In this document: positions 18,692-28,664 of the stretch, one piece after another | Layout of the letters: every line of letters begins with the position of its first letter | How positions within the stretch are numbered: the stretch's first letter is position 1 | Notes under the pieces: generated by a model | The model's database searches: none | What the model was told of the DNA's origin: nothing | Seen by the model: the letters and a program-made list of their open reading frames with translations, nothing else | From: Fimbriimonadaceae bacterium | Lineage (GTDB): Bacteria; Armatimonadota; Fimbriimonadia; Fimbriimonadales; Fimbriimonadaceae | Direction of reading: 5' to 3' | NCBI GenBank assembly: GCA_020850835.1 | Contig: JADZDX010000033.1 | Location: 1 to 64,000, forward strand | DNA length: 64,000 nt | Position numbers and translations under genes: made by a program

Positions 18692-19660
18692 CTAAGACGT
18701 CTTCTTACGCCGTCGCAACAAAGCCAGAACCCCGGCGCTGAGGGCAATCATCGTGCCCGGCTCGGGCGCCACGATGTTCGCAGCGCGCCATCGTCCGGTA
18801 GGCATCAGAACCCCGTTCAGGGTGTAAACGCTCGATACGCCTCCGTTCGGATTCACATACTCGCTGATATACGTGCCGGTGCCGGAGAGGTTAGTGCCAA
18901 CGACAAAAAACCCGGTATGGCCGGCGACGACCGTTGCGGTGGAACTGGTGGAGGTCGCATATCCCGTAACGATGGGGGCCGTCGTCGTGGAGGACGCGCC
19001 CATGTTGGCATCCAGATTGACACGGAGGAGTCTGGTCGAAGCGTCGCTTGCGCGATAGGCAAGCATCCCGCTACCGTTGACAAAACTCATACCATTGACA
19101 TTAGAGCCGGCAAGGTAATTCGCGGCCGCCACAAGCATGATGGTCGGGCCGACTTGCGTAAAGGACGTCGTATCGAAGTTTGCCGCCACGAGGTCTCCCG
19201 ATGAATTCAGACCAAGGGCGATAATGCGCGCGTTGCCATACTGTTGGACCGCCATCGTGTTGACAATTGGTCCCGCGGTGAAATTTCCAAGATAACCAAG
19301 ATTGGCATCGTAACGATAGACGAAACTGGATCCAATCGCCTCGAAAACGCGCGAACCGTCATGGTTGAGTGAGATTGCGCCATCGGGGAAAGTCACGGCG
19401 TTGAGCCGTTCCCCGGTGCTGTAATCGAACTTGACACCGCCCTGATTATTGGTCGAGTAGGCGAATTGGGAGCCGGACTTTGCCGCGACGGCCTTAGACG
19501 CCGAATGCACATTGAGCGACCCAAGCTGGACCTGGTTGATCGGATCGAACCGCAAAATGCGCCCCGTAGCTTGGTCGGGCAGAAGCATCAGGTCGAATGA
19601 AGCGTGAGCCACCCCACCCAGGACGATCGTGAAAGCAACAAGGCAAGAGCGCATAGCCAA
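18692..19660 (-). CDS. PEP-CTERM sorting-domain protein
   Basis: N-terminal signal peptide; C-terminal APEPGTMIALSAGVLALLRRRKKTS; WD/beta-propeller-like body. Confidence 0.88.
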   Translation of the reverse strand: MAMRSCLVAFTIVLGGVAHASFDLMLLPDQATGRILRFDPINQVQLGSLNVHSASKAVAAKSGSQFAYSTNNQGGVKFDYSTGERLNAVTFPDGAISLNHDGSRVFEAIGSSFVYRYDANLGYLGNFTAGPIVNTMAVQQYGNARIIALGLNSSGDLVAANFDTTSFTQVGPTIMLVAAANYLAGSNVNGMSFVNGSGMLAYRASDASTRLLRVNLDANMGASSTTTAPIVTGYATSTSSTATVVAGHTGFFVVGTNLSGTGTYISEYVNPNGGVSSVYTLNGVLMPTGRWRAANIVAPEPGTMIALSAGVLALLRRRKKTS

Positions 19661-19760
19661 ATGATATCGCAGATTCGCCCATTTGGTTCACCCAACCTGT
19701 TCGACCGGCACGCCGAGATCCACCCCCTGCCCCCTCTCCCCTTCTGGGCGAGGGGGTTCT

Positions 19761-20777
<1,017 letters not shown>

Positions 20778-20844
20778 AAGCAGAGTATGACGCTTCGGCT
20801 ACCAATTTTCGGTAATCGCATATATACTGAACTTGGTACACATC

Positions 20845-22122
20845 ATGAAAACTCTTACCCTGACATCGTTGGCGGTCAGTCTCGCTGGTATTGCCTCGGC
20901 GCAATCGGTCGTGCTCATGCCCGATAGCGCTTCCGCCAACAACCGAATCGTCACCTTCAGCCCTGTTGATGGAAGCTTGATCAACTCAAACCTCTTCGGC
21001 CTCGCTTCGGCGACAAACGCAACGCCAGTGTCGGCTATCGCGGTCGGCAGCGAGATTTGGGTCAGCGAGCAAGTGGGCGACAAAATCTCGCGCTATGACA
21101 GCACGGGTACTTTTCTAGGTGCGGTCGGCGTCGGTGTACTTGATAATTGCCGCGGAATAACGTTGATCAATGGAGTCGTCTATGCGGCGAATGATGGCAA
21201 CACTTTTGGTGCGGGCGACACACTCGCCCGTTTTGACACCAATGGCAATCACCTCGGAAATTACTCAACAGCCGGTTTGAATACGAGCCCGTTTTACGTG
21301 CTAGAGCACAATGGGACGCTCCTGACTTCGTCGGCTTCCCCCAACGATGATGTCCACCGTTTCAACACGGATGGCACTTCCGCCGGGACATTTTATAATG
21401 GGGCGAATAGTTTTGCCGAGCAGATGGCTATTGCACCCAACGGCAATGTCATGATTGGCTGGTTCACTACGGGGAAGGTGGCCTACCATGATCCCTCGAC
21501 CGGGGCCGAGTTGTCGTCGTTCCCGGCAAGCGGATGCCGCGGCGTTTACCAACTATCGAACGGAAACGTTCTCTGGTCCAACAGTTCGGGAGCCCATGTT
21601 TACGACGTGAACTCTGCAACCTCAACGACCGTGTACCCTACAACGGGAGGCCGCTTCTTTTCGCTCATGGGGTCGGCAGCAACGCAAAACCTCTCGGGCA
21701 ACATCATTCTTAACGATACCGTCGCGACCTTTGCCGCCACGCGCTCCATTTCATATGAAGTCAAGCAGGGGGCAACAACGGTAGCTTCTGGCACGATCTC
21801 TGCGAACAGCCCGCTGACCGCGTTCAATATCTCTCTTTCTCCAAGCTTGACGGGAGATGCTGAAGTAATTCTCGAAGGATCTTCATTCCTCGTTCGCAAG
21901 GTCCTGCTGACCTTGACGGGAAGCAACCAGACACTCGGCAATACGACCATGGTCAACGGCGACCCCGACGACTCTGGTGAGGTTGATGCTGCGGATATCG
22001 ACTTGGTGATTGCTGATTTCGGATCCTTTGCGGTTGGCGCGACCGACGCAGACGTCAGTGGCGAAGTTGATGCTGCGGATATTGACATTGTCATTGCGAA
22101 CTTCGGCGCCGTAGACAACTAA
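20845..22122 (+). CDS. Secreted beta-propeller-like protein with C-terminal dockerin-like tail
   Basis: Signal peptide MKTLTLTSLAVSLAGIASAQ; C-terminal GDPDDSGEVDAADIDLVIADFG...DVSGEVDAADIDIVIANFGAVDN. Confidence 0.82.
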   Translation: MKTLTLTSLAVSLAGIASAQSVVLMPDSASANNRIVTFSPVDGSLINSNLFGLASATNATPVSAIAVGSEIWVSEQVGDKISRYDSTGTFLGAVGVGVLDNCRGITLINGVVYAANDGNTFGAGDTLARFDTNGNHLGNYSTAGLNTSPFYVLEHNGTLLTSSASPNDDVHRFNTDGTSAGTFYNGANSFAEQMAIAPNGNVMIGWFTTGKVAYHDPSTGAELSSFPASGCRGVYQLSNGNVLWSNSSGAHVYDVNSATSTTVYPTTGGRFFSLMGSAATQNLSGNIILNDTVATFAATRSISYEVKQGATTVASGTISANSPLTAFNISLSPSLTGDAEVILEGSSFLVRKVLLTLTGSNQTLGNTTMVNGDPDDSGEVDAADIDLVIADFGSFAVGATDADVSGEVDAADIDIVIANFGAVDN

Positions 22123-22145
22123 ACCTATTCCAAGGCACTACTGTG

Positions 22146-22172
22146 GCCGCTGTTTGTGTATCAGACAGCGGC
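22146..22172 (+). terminator. Hairpin, probable terminator downstream of the dockerin-tail gene
   Basis: GCCGCTGT ... ACAGCGGC stem 3' of the stop at 22122; weak T tract. Confidence 0.5.
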
Positions 22173-22241
22173 TGCTTTGCGTATCAATAAGCAGCGATCA
22201 ACTTTCGTTGATCCGATTCGCGTCCAAGGCTTACTTCATCT

Positions 22242-23192
22242 ATGGAAACCTCCTCTGTTGCTCAATTTGCCCAAGCAATCATTTCACAATTAGATCAGGT
22301 AGTTAGCGGAAAACCTTTGGCGACCCGCGATGCTGTCCTTATCCTGCTTTGCGAGGGGCATTTGCTGATTGAAGATGTGCCAGGCGTTGGTAAAACGACC
22401 CTAGCCAAAGCTCTCGCCAAGTCCATCGGCGGTAGCTTCTCGCGTATCCAATTCACCCCCGACCTCCTGCCCGCCGACGTTACCGGGAGCCCGATCTACA
22501 ATCAGAAGGAGTTGACGTTTGAGTTTCGCCCTGGACCGGTTTTTGCCAATGTATTGCTCGCCGACGAAATCAACCGAGCCACCCCAAAGACACAAAGCGC
22601 CCTCTTGGAGGCCATGGAAGAGCGGACGGTTACAGCAGACGGCGAGGAACGCTCCTTGCCCCATCCCTTTATGGTGATCGCAACCCAGAACAATGTTGAA
22701 ATGAGCGGAACCTATCCCCTCCCGGAGGCCCAAATGGATCGGTTCTTCGGGCGGATTTCGTTGGGTTACCCCGATCGCGAGGCCGAAACCAAGATGCTTG
22801 AGCAACAGCGCGAGACTCGCCCGGTTGACCATCTGGAAGCCATCGTCCAGACTGCGGAACTTCTAGAAGCCCAGCGCGCCGTTCGCTCGGTTCACATAGA
22901 CAGCAAACTTCAAGACTACATCGTTTCCTTGATTCGGGCAACCCGTGAGCATAGCCACGTTGGTCTGGGGGCATCCCCGCGGGCTTCACTGCACCTCCAA
23001 CATGCGGCGCAGGCCCACGCCGCCTTGCAGGGGATGGACTTCGTAGTTCCCGATGACGTCAAGGCTGTTGCAACCATGATTCTCGCCCATCGCATCATTC
23101 CCCTTGGCGAAACGCGAAGTCGAGGCGATGCGGCGAACGATATCATCGCCAGCGTGCTCAATTCGGTACCCACTCCACTTCCCGTTCGCTAA
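22242..23192 (+). CDS. MoxR family AAA+ ATPase
   Basis: EDVPGVGKTTLAKALA Walker A, LLADEINRATPKTQSALLEAMEE Walker B/sensor. Confidence 0.95.
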   Translation: METSSVAQFAQAIISQLDQVVSGKPLATRDAVLILLCEGHLLIEDVPGVGKTTLAKALAKSIGGSFSRIQFTPDLLPADVTGSPIYNQKELTFEFRPGPVFANVLLADEINRATPKTQSALLEAMEERTVTADGEERSLPHPFMVIATQNNVEMSGTYPLPEAQMDRFFGRISLGYPDREAETKMLEQQRETRPVDHLEAIVQTAELLEAQRAVRSVHIDSKLQDYIVSLIRATREHSHVGLGASPRASLHLQHAAQAHAALQGMDFVVPDDVKAVATMILAHRIIPLGETRSRGDAANDIIASVLNSVPTPLPVR

Positions 23193-23201
23193 ACTGAAAT
23201 C

Positions 23202-24371
23202 GTGAGGAACACCGCCAGCCTAACGCTGATCTTCGCCAGCTTCTTTCTGGCGGTGGTGGCGGTGTTTGTCAATTCACCGGCCCTCTTCTACATGGCGACC
23301 GCCATGATCGGCACGATCGTTGCCGCTAAACTTCAAGCACGATTCGCGGTTCGGTCTCTCAAGTTCACCCGTACGGCGCCGGCGATGTCGGTCATTGGCG
23401 AACCCGTCACTGTCTCTCTGGCCGTTGAAAGCGAGAGTCGTTTTACTCGCCCTCTACTGCTCATCGAGGATCAGTTGCCTAACCGAATGGTTAAAGACTG
23501 GGTCCGCTTTCCCGTGCCGGTGGCCCCAAGCTACCGGCAACCAGTTCAGATTCAATACCAAATCCGCCCGCTACGACGCGGCTTATTTAAGTGGTCCGAT
23601 GTGAGCGTTCAGGGGACTGATGCGCTCGGCCTGAGCTCGGCAGAACTGCTTCACCCGGCGGGCCAGACTGAAATGAAAATCTTGCCCGCGCCTATCCCGT
23701 TCGAGCTCAATCTGACCCTGCTTCATGGCGCCGGCTACGAAGACACGACCACGCAGCGTAACTCTGCGAACAGTCTGGATGCGCGTGGAGTGCGGGAGTT
23801 TGCGTCGGGCGATCAGGTGCGCCACATCCATTGGCCCAGTACGGCAAGAACGAGCCGCCTCATGGTTCGAGACTTTGAGTCTCAAGCTGGCTCAAGAGCG
23901 ACCGTCCTGATCCAGCGGGCACCCGGGACTGACCTAGGCGAGCAACATTCCTCGCTTGATCAGATGTGCGGACATGCCGCCTTTTTGATTGAGCAACTCC
24001 TACCCAGGTGTAGCCACATCCGGCTCAATGTTCCCACCGACTTTGTCTCGCCCAACAACCCCTTATTGCCTTTCTTGGATGCCCTTGCCGAACTGCGAGC
24101 CGACGGCCCGTCGCTAGCGGCCGAGCTAAATCATGCCCTGACAGATCCGGACGGCCCCGGACGCCTCTATCTGTTCTTGAGCGTGCAGGATCCAGACCTG
24201 CCCAGTGCCCTACGTCAAACCGAAGCACACTCTGTGCAAGTCTTTGTATATCGCGCTGAGGCATTTGCTCAGACCGCACGGGCAACTAGCGCTGCCGACC
24301 CTACCTATATCCAGAGGCTTCGGGAGAATGGAGCGGCGATCCAGATTCTCGACAGCGGAGGTGTTCGATGA
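23202..24371 (+). CDS. DUF58 domain protein
   Basis: REFASGDQVRHIHWPSTARTSRLMVRDFE motif; adjacent to moxR-type gene. Confidence 0.9.
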   Translation: MRNTASLTLIFASFFLAVVAVFVNSPALFYMATAMIGTIVAAKLQARFAVRSLKFTRTAPAMSVIGEPVTVSLAVESESRFTRPLLLIEDQLPNRMVKDWVRFPVPVAPSYRQPVQIQYQIRPLRRGLFKWSDVSVQGTDALGLSSAELLHPAGQTEMKILPAPIPFELNLTLLHGAGYEDTTTQRNSANSLDARGVREFASGDQVRHIHWPSTARTSRLMVRDFESQAGSRATVLIQRAPGTDLGEQHSSLDQMCGHAAFLIEQLLPRCSHIRLNVPTDFVSPNNPLLPFLDALAELRADGPSLAAELNHALTDPDGPGRLYLFLSVQDPDLPSALRQTEAHSVQVFVYRAEAFAQTARATSAADPTYIQRLRENGAAIQILDSGGVR

Positions 24372-26407
24372 AACGAGATCCTCTCTCTCTCGGAGCTACG
24401 GACTATCTTCTGAGCCTCATCTCGGCCATCTCGGTTCTGCTGTCAGCCGGCTACAGCGTGCGAAACATTGAAGCTGGTTTCGTGTTCACGGGCCTTACAA
24501 TCCTCGGACACCTGGTCTCCGCCTTTGGCCCGAGGATTCAGAGGACTTGGCACCGAGTTTCGCCCGACAGCATTATCTTCGCGGTGGTCGCCGCCGGCTC
24601 CATTGCATTCGCCGGCCACCTCAACCAGTTCCTTCCTAACATGGGGTTCCCGCTCCAATTGATGTATACGGCCGGCCTATGTTGGGCGATTGCCTTAGGA
24701 AGTTTCTTCGCTTGGCGTGACTCCACCCTCCTCTTTCTGGGCGTCCCATCGATAGCCCTCTATGGCCTCGTCGGCGCATTTGATACCTTCCCCGGCGCGC
24801 CGTTCATGTTCTTTCTGTTCCTCGTGACAACCGGAATGATCTTTGCCCGGAGCCACTTGCGGCACATGCTGCGGCTGGCGTCCTCGGCTGGAGAACCGAA
24901 CCTGGAACGCCTACGCCGCTACGAATGGAAAAGCCTAGCGGGGCCCGAATGGGCGATGGTTTCGGCGGTCGGTATTGTGGTCTTTAGCGCCCTTGGCGCT
25001 CCCTTCATCCGAAATACTGTTCAAGGCGTCTCCGCCCCTCTGCGCATTCCTATTCGAGCCACCCCACCCACAACCGCCTCCAGTTCAGGGATCGGTTCGG
25101 GTGCCCCCAACCCTAATCGTGATAGCCTGCGGGTTGGATCCGGACCCTATGGTCGCCCCAGCCATAGCATCGTTGTTTACGCTCGGATGGATCGCCCTCA
25201 TTACCTTCGCGGCGAAGCCTTTTACCGTTTTGTGGGTAACAGGTGGTGGGCGGTCACCATGAATTCGGCTCCGATTCCCGCGAGTGATGGCGTAAGTGAT
25301 CTGCGAGGCCGGAATCCCGAGACGCTCCTTCCGAACCTGCGCCCCTTTCCTTACGAACTGAGTTCAGCAACCAATCACCTTCCCGGCCCCTATTTCCCAG
25401 GCATTCCGGCCCAGATTCAGTTTGGTAACTCGCGCCGTGTAAATCTTCGTGAAGACGGAATTATGACGACGGGCATTGACAGTTTGGGAGCCCTCATTCG
25501 AGGCGTCTCATTCGAACCAGACCTGTCAAACCCAGGCCGCGCCATCGAGCCTCCATATTGGCGCGATTCGTTCGACGAAGTCAGCCTTTCATTTCGGGCC
25601 AAAGAGTTGGTAGAGAGAACTCTGCGAGGGGCATCGACCGACTATGAGAGAGCCGAACGCCTTCGCTCCCTTGTCGCCAAGACGATCACCTACAACTTGC
25701 AAGCGGCGATGGTGCCCGAAGGTGCCAACGTTGTTGACAACGCCCTTTTCGAATCCCGTCAAGGCTATTGCGACGTCTTCGCCACGACTCTGGCGATCCT
25801 CGCCCGGCACGCAGGACTGCCCTCTCGCGTGGCCTCCGGTTATTTGGTCAGCGACGAATCCAGAGGCCGTGGCTTCTACCGAATTCGAGAGTCGGACTAC
25901 CATATCTGGACGGAAATCTATTTTGAGAAAGCAGGTTGGGTCACCTTCGACGCCACCGAGGGTGCCAATGAAGTTGAAGGGTACGGACGCGGAGAGGAAT
26001 GGCGCCCACCGCCTACGTGGTGGCAGTCCAGTTGGAACAACACGGCGGCCAACGTCCTTATCGGCGCGAGTGTGATCTGCATGGCCGGGGTCTTCCTGTG
26101 GGATCTCGTCCGTCGGCGCGCACCGAGACTTGGCAAGGTGCTGATTGTACGGGATGAGCGGCAGGCGGCCGCCGCTTCGGCTCTGGAAGCCCTCGAGCGG
26201 GCGACACGCACCCCACGCCGATTTGAAGAAACGTCCACCGAATATGCGTCAAGATTACACCGGATGTTCCCCCAAGCCCAGATTGACCAGGAAGGACTCG
26301 CTAGTGCCATTGATCGCCTCCTTTTTGCTCCCGCAGGAGTCCTTGACGCTGCAGCAACCAAGACTCTGGCGAAGGCAACCGCGAGCCTTAGGAAGGTCAA
26401 GAGTTGA
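24368..26407 (+). CDS. Transglutaminase-like (TgpA-type) membrane protein
   Basis: N-terminal TM helices; ESRQGYCDVFATTLAILARHAGLPSRVASGY and ESDYHIWTEIYFEKAGWVTFDAT (Cys-His-Asp triad). Confidence 0.92.
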   Translation: MKRDPLSLGATDYLLSLISAISVLLSAGYSVRNIEAGFVFTGLTILGHLVSAFGPRIQRTWHRVSPDSIIFAVVAAGSIAFAGHLNQFLPNMGFPLQLMYTAGLCWAIALGSFFAWRDSTLLFLGVPSIALYGLVGAFDTFPGAPFMFFLFLVTTGMIFARSHLRHMLRLASSAGEPNLERLRRYEWKSLAGPEWAMVSAVGIVVFSALGAPFIRNTVQGVSAPLRIPIRATPPTTASSSGIGSGAPNPNRDSLRVGSGPYGRPSHSIVVYARMDRPHYLRGEAFYRFVGNRWWAVTMNSAPIPASDGVSDLRGRNPETLLPNLRPFPYELSSATNHLPGPYFPGIPAQIQFGNSRRVNLREDGIMTTGIDSLGALIRGVSFEPDLSNPGRAIEPPYWRDSFDEVSLSFRAKELVERTLRGASTDYERAERLRSLVAKTITYNLQAAMVPEGANVVDNALFESRQGYCDVFATTLAILARHAGLPSRVASGYLVSDESRGRGFYRIRESDYHIWTEIYFEKAGWVTFDATEGANEVEGYGRGEEWRPPPTWWQSSWNNTAANVLIGASVICMAGVFLWDLVRRRAPRLGKVLIVRDERQAAAASALEALERATRTPRRFEETSTEYASRLHRMFPQAQIDQEGLASAIDRLLFAPAGVLDAAATKTLAKATASLRKVKS

Positions 26408-27459
26408 GACTCCACATTGAGGAAGCACTGAAGCACTCGGTCGTTCTCATTGAAGGGTCCGAAGATATGCTTCGCAGAAAGGCCCTGCATGAACTCTTGC
26501 ATGCCAGCGGAATTGGGGCCGATGACTTTGACTGCGAGTCTCTTAACGCTGATGAACAATCCATGATCGAATGGATCGGCGCCGCCTCAACGATTCCGTT
26601 CTTATCCGAGCGACGCACGGTAATCGTCCGCAATCTCCTTCGATATCTCCCGGATGACCTGACAAAGCTGAAAATGCTCAAGGACATTCCTGCCACGGGG
26701 CGCCTCATCTTGGTTACCGACGAGGATCCTCTCAACGCGGAACGCACGAAGAAGGCAAAGACGAGTTGGGCAAAGGCCGTAAAGGATGCCAACGGGCACA
26801 CGATTACCTGCGAGATTGAACAAGCAAAGCTCGCTGAAGAATTCATTGCCCATGCGAAAGGCCTGGGAAAGGGCATGAGCCGTCCTGCCGCGGCCCAATT
26901 AGCTGATATGGTGAGCGGAAGCTACTCGCGTGGAATCGGCGAAGTAGAAAAACTGAGTCTCTATATTGGCGATGCCGCAGAGATTCGAGAGGCCGATGTC
27001 AAGGCCAGCGTTGCCGCCACTCACGAATGGAACATTTGGGCCCTTCTTGATGCCGTAAGGGAGAAAAGAGTCGGCGAAGCCGTTCGCCAACTGCGTATCG
27101 TCAACGCCTCCAATAAAAAGATGGCGGATGTCGCAATCTCATCCGTACTACCGCAGTTCACGCGATACTTCCGACTCCTATGGCAAGCGAGGGTCGCGTT
27201 GAACGCTGGGGCCAACCCCGCTTCTGTACCCAAAGAAGTCGCAGCTCAATTCCCGAGCAAGCCAAACTGGACTGAAGAGAAACCCGGCACTACGAACCGC
27301 ATCATTCCGCAGGCAAGAAAGGTCAACCTTGACCAAATTGAACGTTGCTTTGCTGAGATTCGACTCGCGGACTCAAGACTAAAGGGTATTGAGCCGGCGG
27401 CCAGCGATGAGGATACGATGGAGCGCCTTGTCATGAGGCTCGCCGAGATCCTCACCTAA
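26404..27459 (+). CDS. holA: DNA polymerase III delta subunit
   Basis: HolA-like architecture (VVLIEGSEDMLRRKALHEL ... RTVIVRNLLRY ... LSLYIGD); TTG start overlapping upstream stop. Confidence 0.82.
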   Translation: MRLHIEEALKHSVVLIEGSEDMLRRKALHELLHASGIGADDFDCESLNADEQSMIEWIGAASTIPFLSERRTVIVRNLLRYLPDDLTKLKMLKDIPATGRLILVTDEDPLNAERTKKAKTSWAKAVKDANGHTITCEIEQAKLAEEFIAHAKGLGKGMSRPAAAQLADMVSGSYSRGIGEVEKLSLYIGDAAEIREADVKASVAATHEWNIWALLDAVREKRVGEAVRQLRIVNASNKKMADVAISSVLPQFTRYFRLLWQARVALNAGANPASVPKEVAAQFPSKPNWTEEKPGTTNRIIPQARKVNLDQIERCFAEIRLADSRLKGIEPAASDEDTMERLVMRLAEILT

Positions 27460-27498
27460 GGCGCACAGAGCACCGCGCAATCCCGCTAAACTCTAAGC

Positions 27499-28242
27499 AT
27501 GGAGACTGTAGTTTATGCCGAGCGAAAAGGCATCCCGCTTGAAGCGGACCTGTTCAGGTCCGCTTCCGCAGATCCTCTGATCGTGTTCTGCCATGGGGGC
27601 GGCTGGATAACAGGATTCCGCGATGATTATCACGACGAGGCGCGTTGGTGGCGCGAACAAGGAATCTCGTGTGCCTGCGTATCCTACCGGCTCGCGCCTC
27701 TCAATCCCTTTCCCGCCGCGGTTGCCGACCTCCAAGATTTTGTTCGGTATGCCCGCGCCAAAGGTCATGAGCGTATCGTGGCTTTTGGCAACAGCGCTGG
27801 CGGGCATATTGCCGCGATGCTGGCCCTGTCTGATGACTACTTTGGGCCCGATGATGATGCGACAGGCTTTAAGGCCGATGCCGCGATTGCGATTTGTCCA
27901 ATCACAGACATGACGAATCCGCGAGAATCTCAATTCCCGGTGGGGTGGCCGTTCGTTGAGCAGTTTGTCGGCTCACTGGACGCGGAGGATGCCCTTCTGA
28001 AAGCGGCTTCCCCCCTCTTCCATGCCTCTTGCGGGGATGGCCCCGTCCTCCTGATCCATGGCGAAGAGGATGAGATCGTGCCCGTGGATCAATCCCGAAG
28101 ACTGTTTGAGGCACTCAAGGGTTTCGGTACTCCCTCCGAACTCCACGTACTGCCGGGCGAAACACACGCCTTTAGTTGGCCAGCCTGGCAACGAATTCGC
28201 GAGCTAGCTCGAGCCTGGATTCATCAGTCGGTGGCTAGCTAA
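27499..28242 (+). CDS. Alpha/beta hydrolase (esterase/lipase)
   Basis: HGGGW oxyanion motif, GNSAGGHIA nucleophile elbow, HGEEDEIVP. Confidence 0.88.
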   Translation: METVVYAERKGIPLEADLFRSASADPLIVFCHGGGWITGFRDDYHDEARWWREQGISCACVSYRLAPLNPFPAAVADLQDFVRYARAKGHERIVAFGNSAGGHIAAMLALSDDYFGPDDDATGFKADAAIAICPITDMTNPRESQFPVGWPFVEQFVGSLDAEDALLKAASPLFHASCGDGPVLLIHGEEDEIVPVDQSRRLFEALKGFGTPSELHVLPGETHAFSWPAWQRIRELARAWIHQSVAS

Positions 28243-28664
28243 GTCCCTGGAATAAGGGTCACAATAACGCCCGCCGCAATGAGAGATGCCCCAACCCCGA
28301 GCTGCCAAGTAAGCCGCTCATGCAGGAAGAAAAGCCCCAAGACGATGGCGACCACAAAACTGAGCTTGTCAATGGGTGCCACAGCCGCGACCGGCCCCAG
28401 AGAAAGGGCTCGGAAGTAGCATAACCACGATAGGCCAGTTGCAATTCCGGATAGCACAAGGAACATCCACGCTCGCGACTCGATGGCCCCTACCTTCGTT
28501 TGTTTCGTGGCAATGGCAATCGCGATCGCAAAGGCACAAACAACGACAACCCGTACCGCAACGGCTAGATTGGGTGGAACGCTTTCGACACCCTTCTTGG
28601 CCAAAACAGCCGTGATTCCAGCGAATGCCGCAGACAAGACGGCCCAGAACTGAAACTCCTTCAC
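28239..28664 (-). CDS. EamA-domain (DMT superfamily) transporter, single-domain
   Basis: About five TM helices, 141 aa, VAPIDKLSFVVAIVLGLFFLHERLTW motif. Confidence 0.88.
   Translation of the reverse strand: MKEFQFWAVLSAAFAGITAVLAKKGVESVPPNLAVAVRVVVVCAFAIAIAIATKQTKVGAIESRAWMFLVLSGIATGLSWLCYFRALSLGPVAAVAPIDKLSFVVAIVLGLFFLHERLTWQLGVGASLIAAGVIVTLIPGT

Noticed and set aside
19725-19757. CCCCCTCTCCCCTTCTGGGCGAGGGGG imperfect hairpin after the ROK gene
   Set aside because: Could be a terminator or dispersed repeat, but the pairing is imperfect and no second copy was noted; not listed as a feature.
22242-26407. MoxR-DUF58-transglutaminase cluster as a novel system
   Set aside because: This is a widely distributed and known gene cluster; arrangement here is standard.
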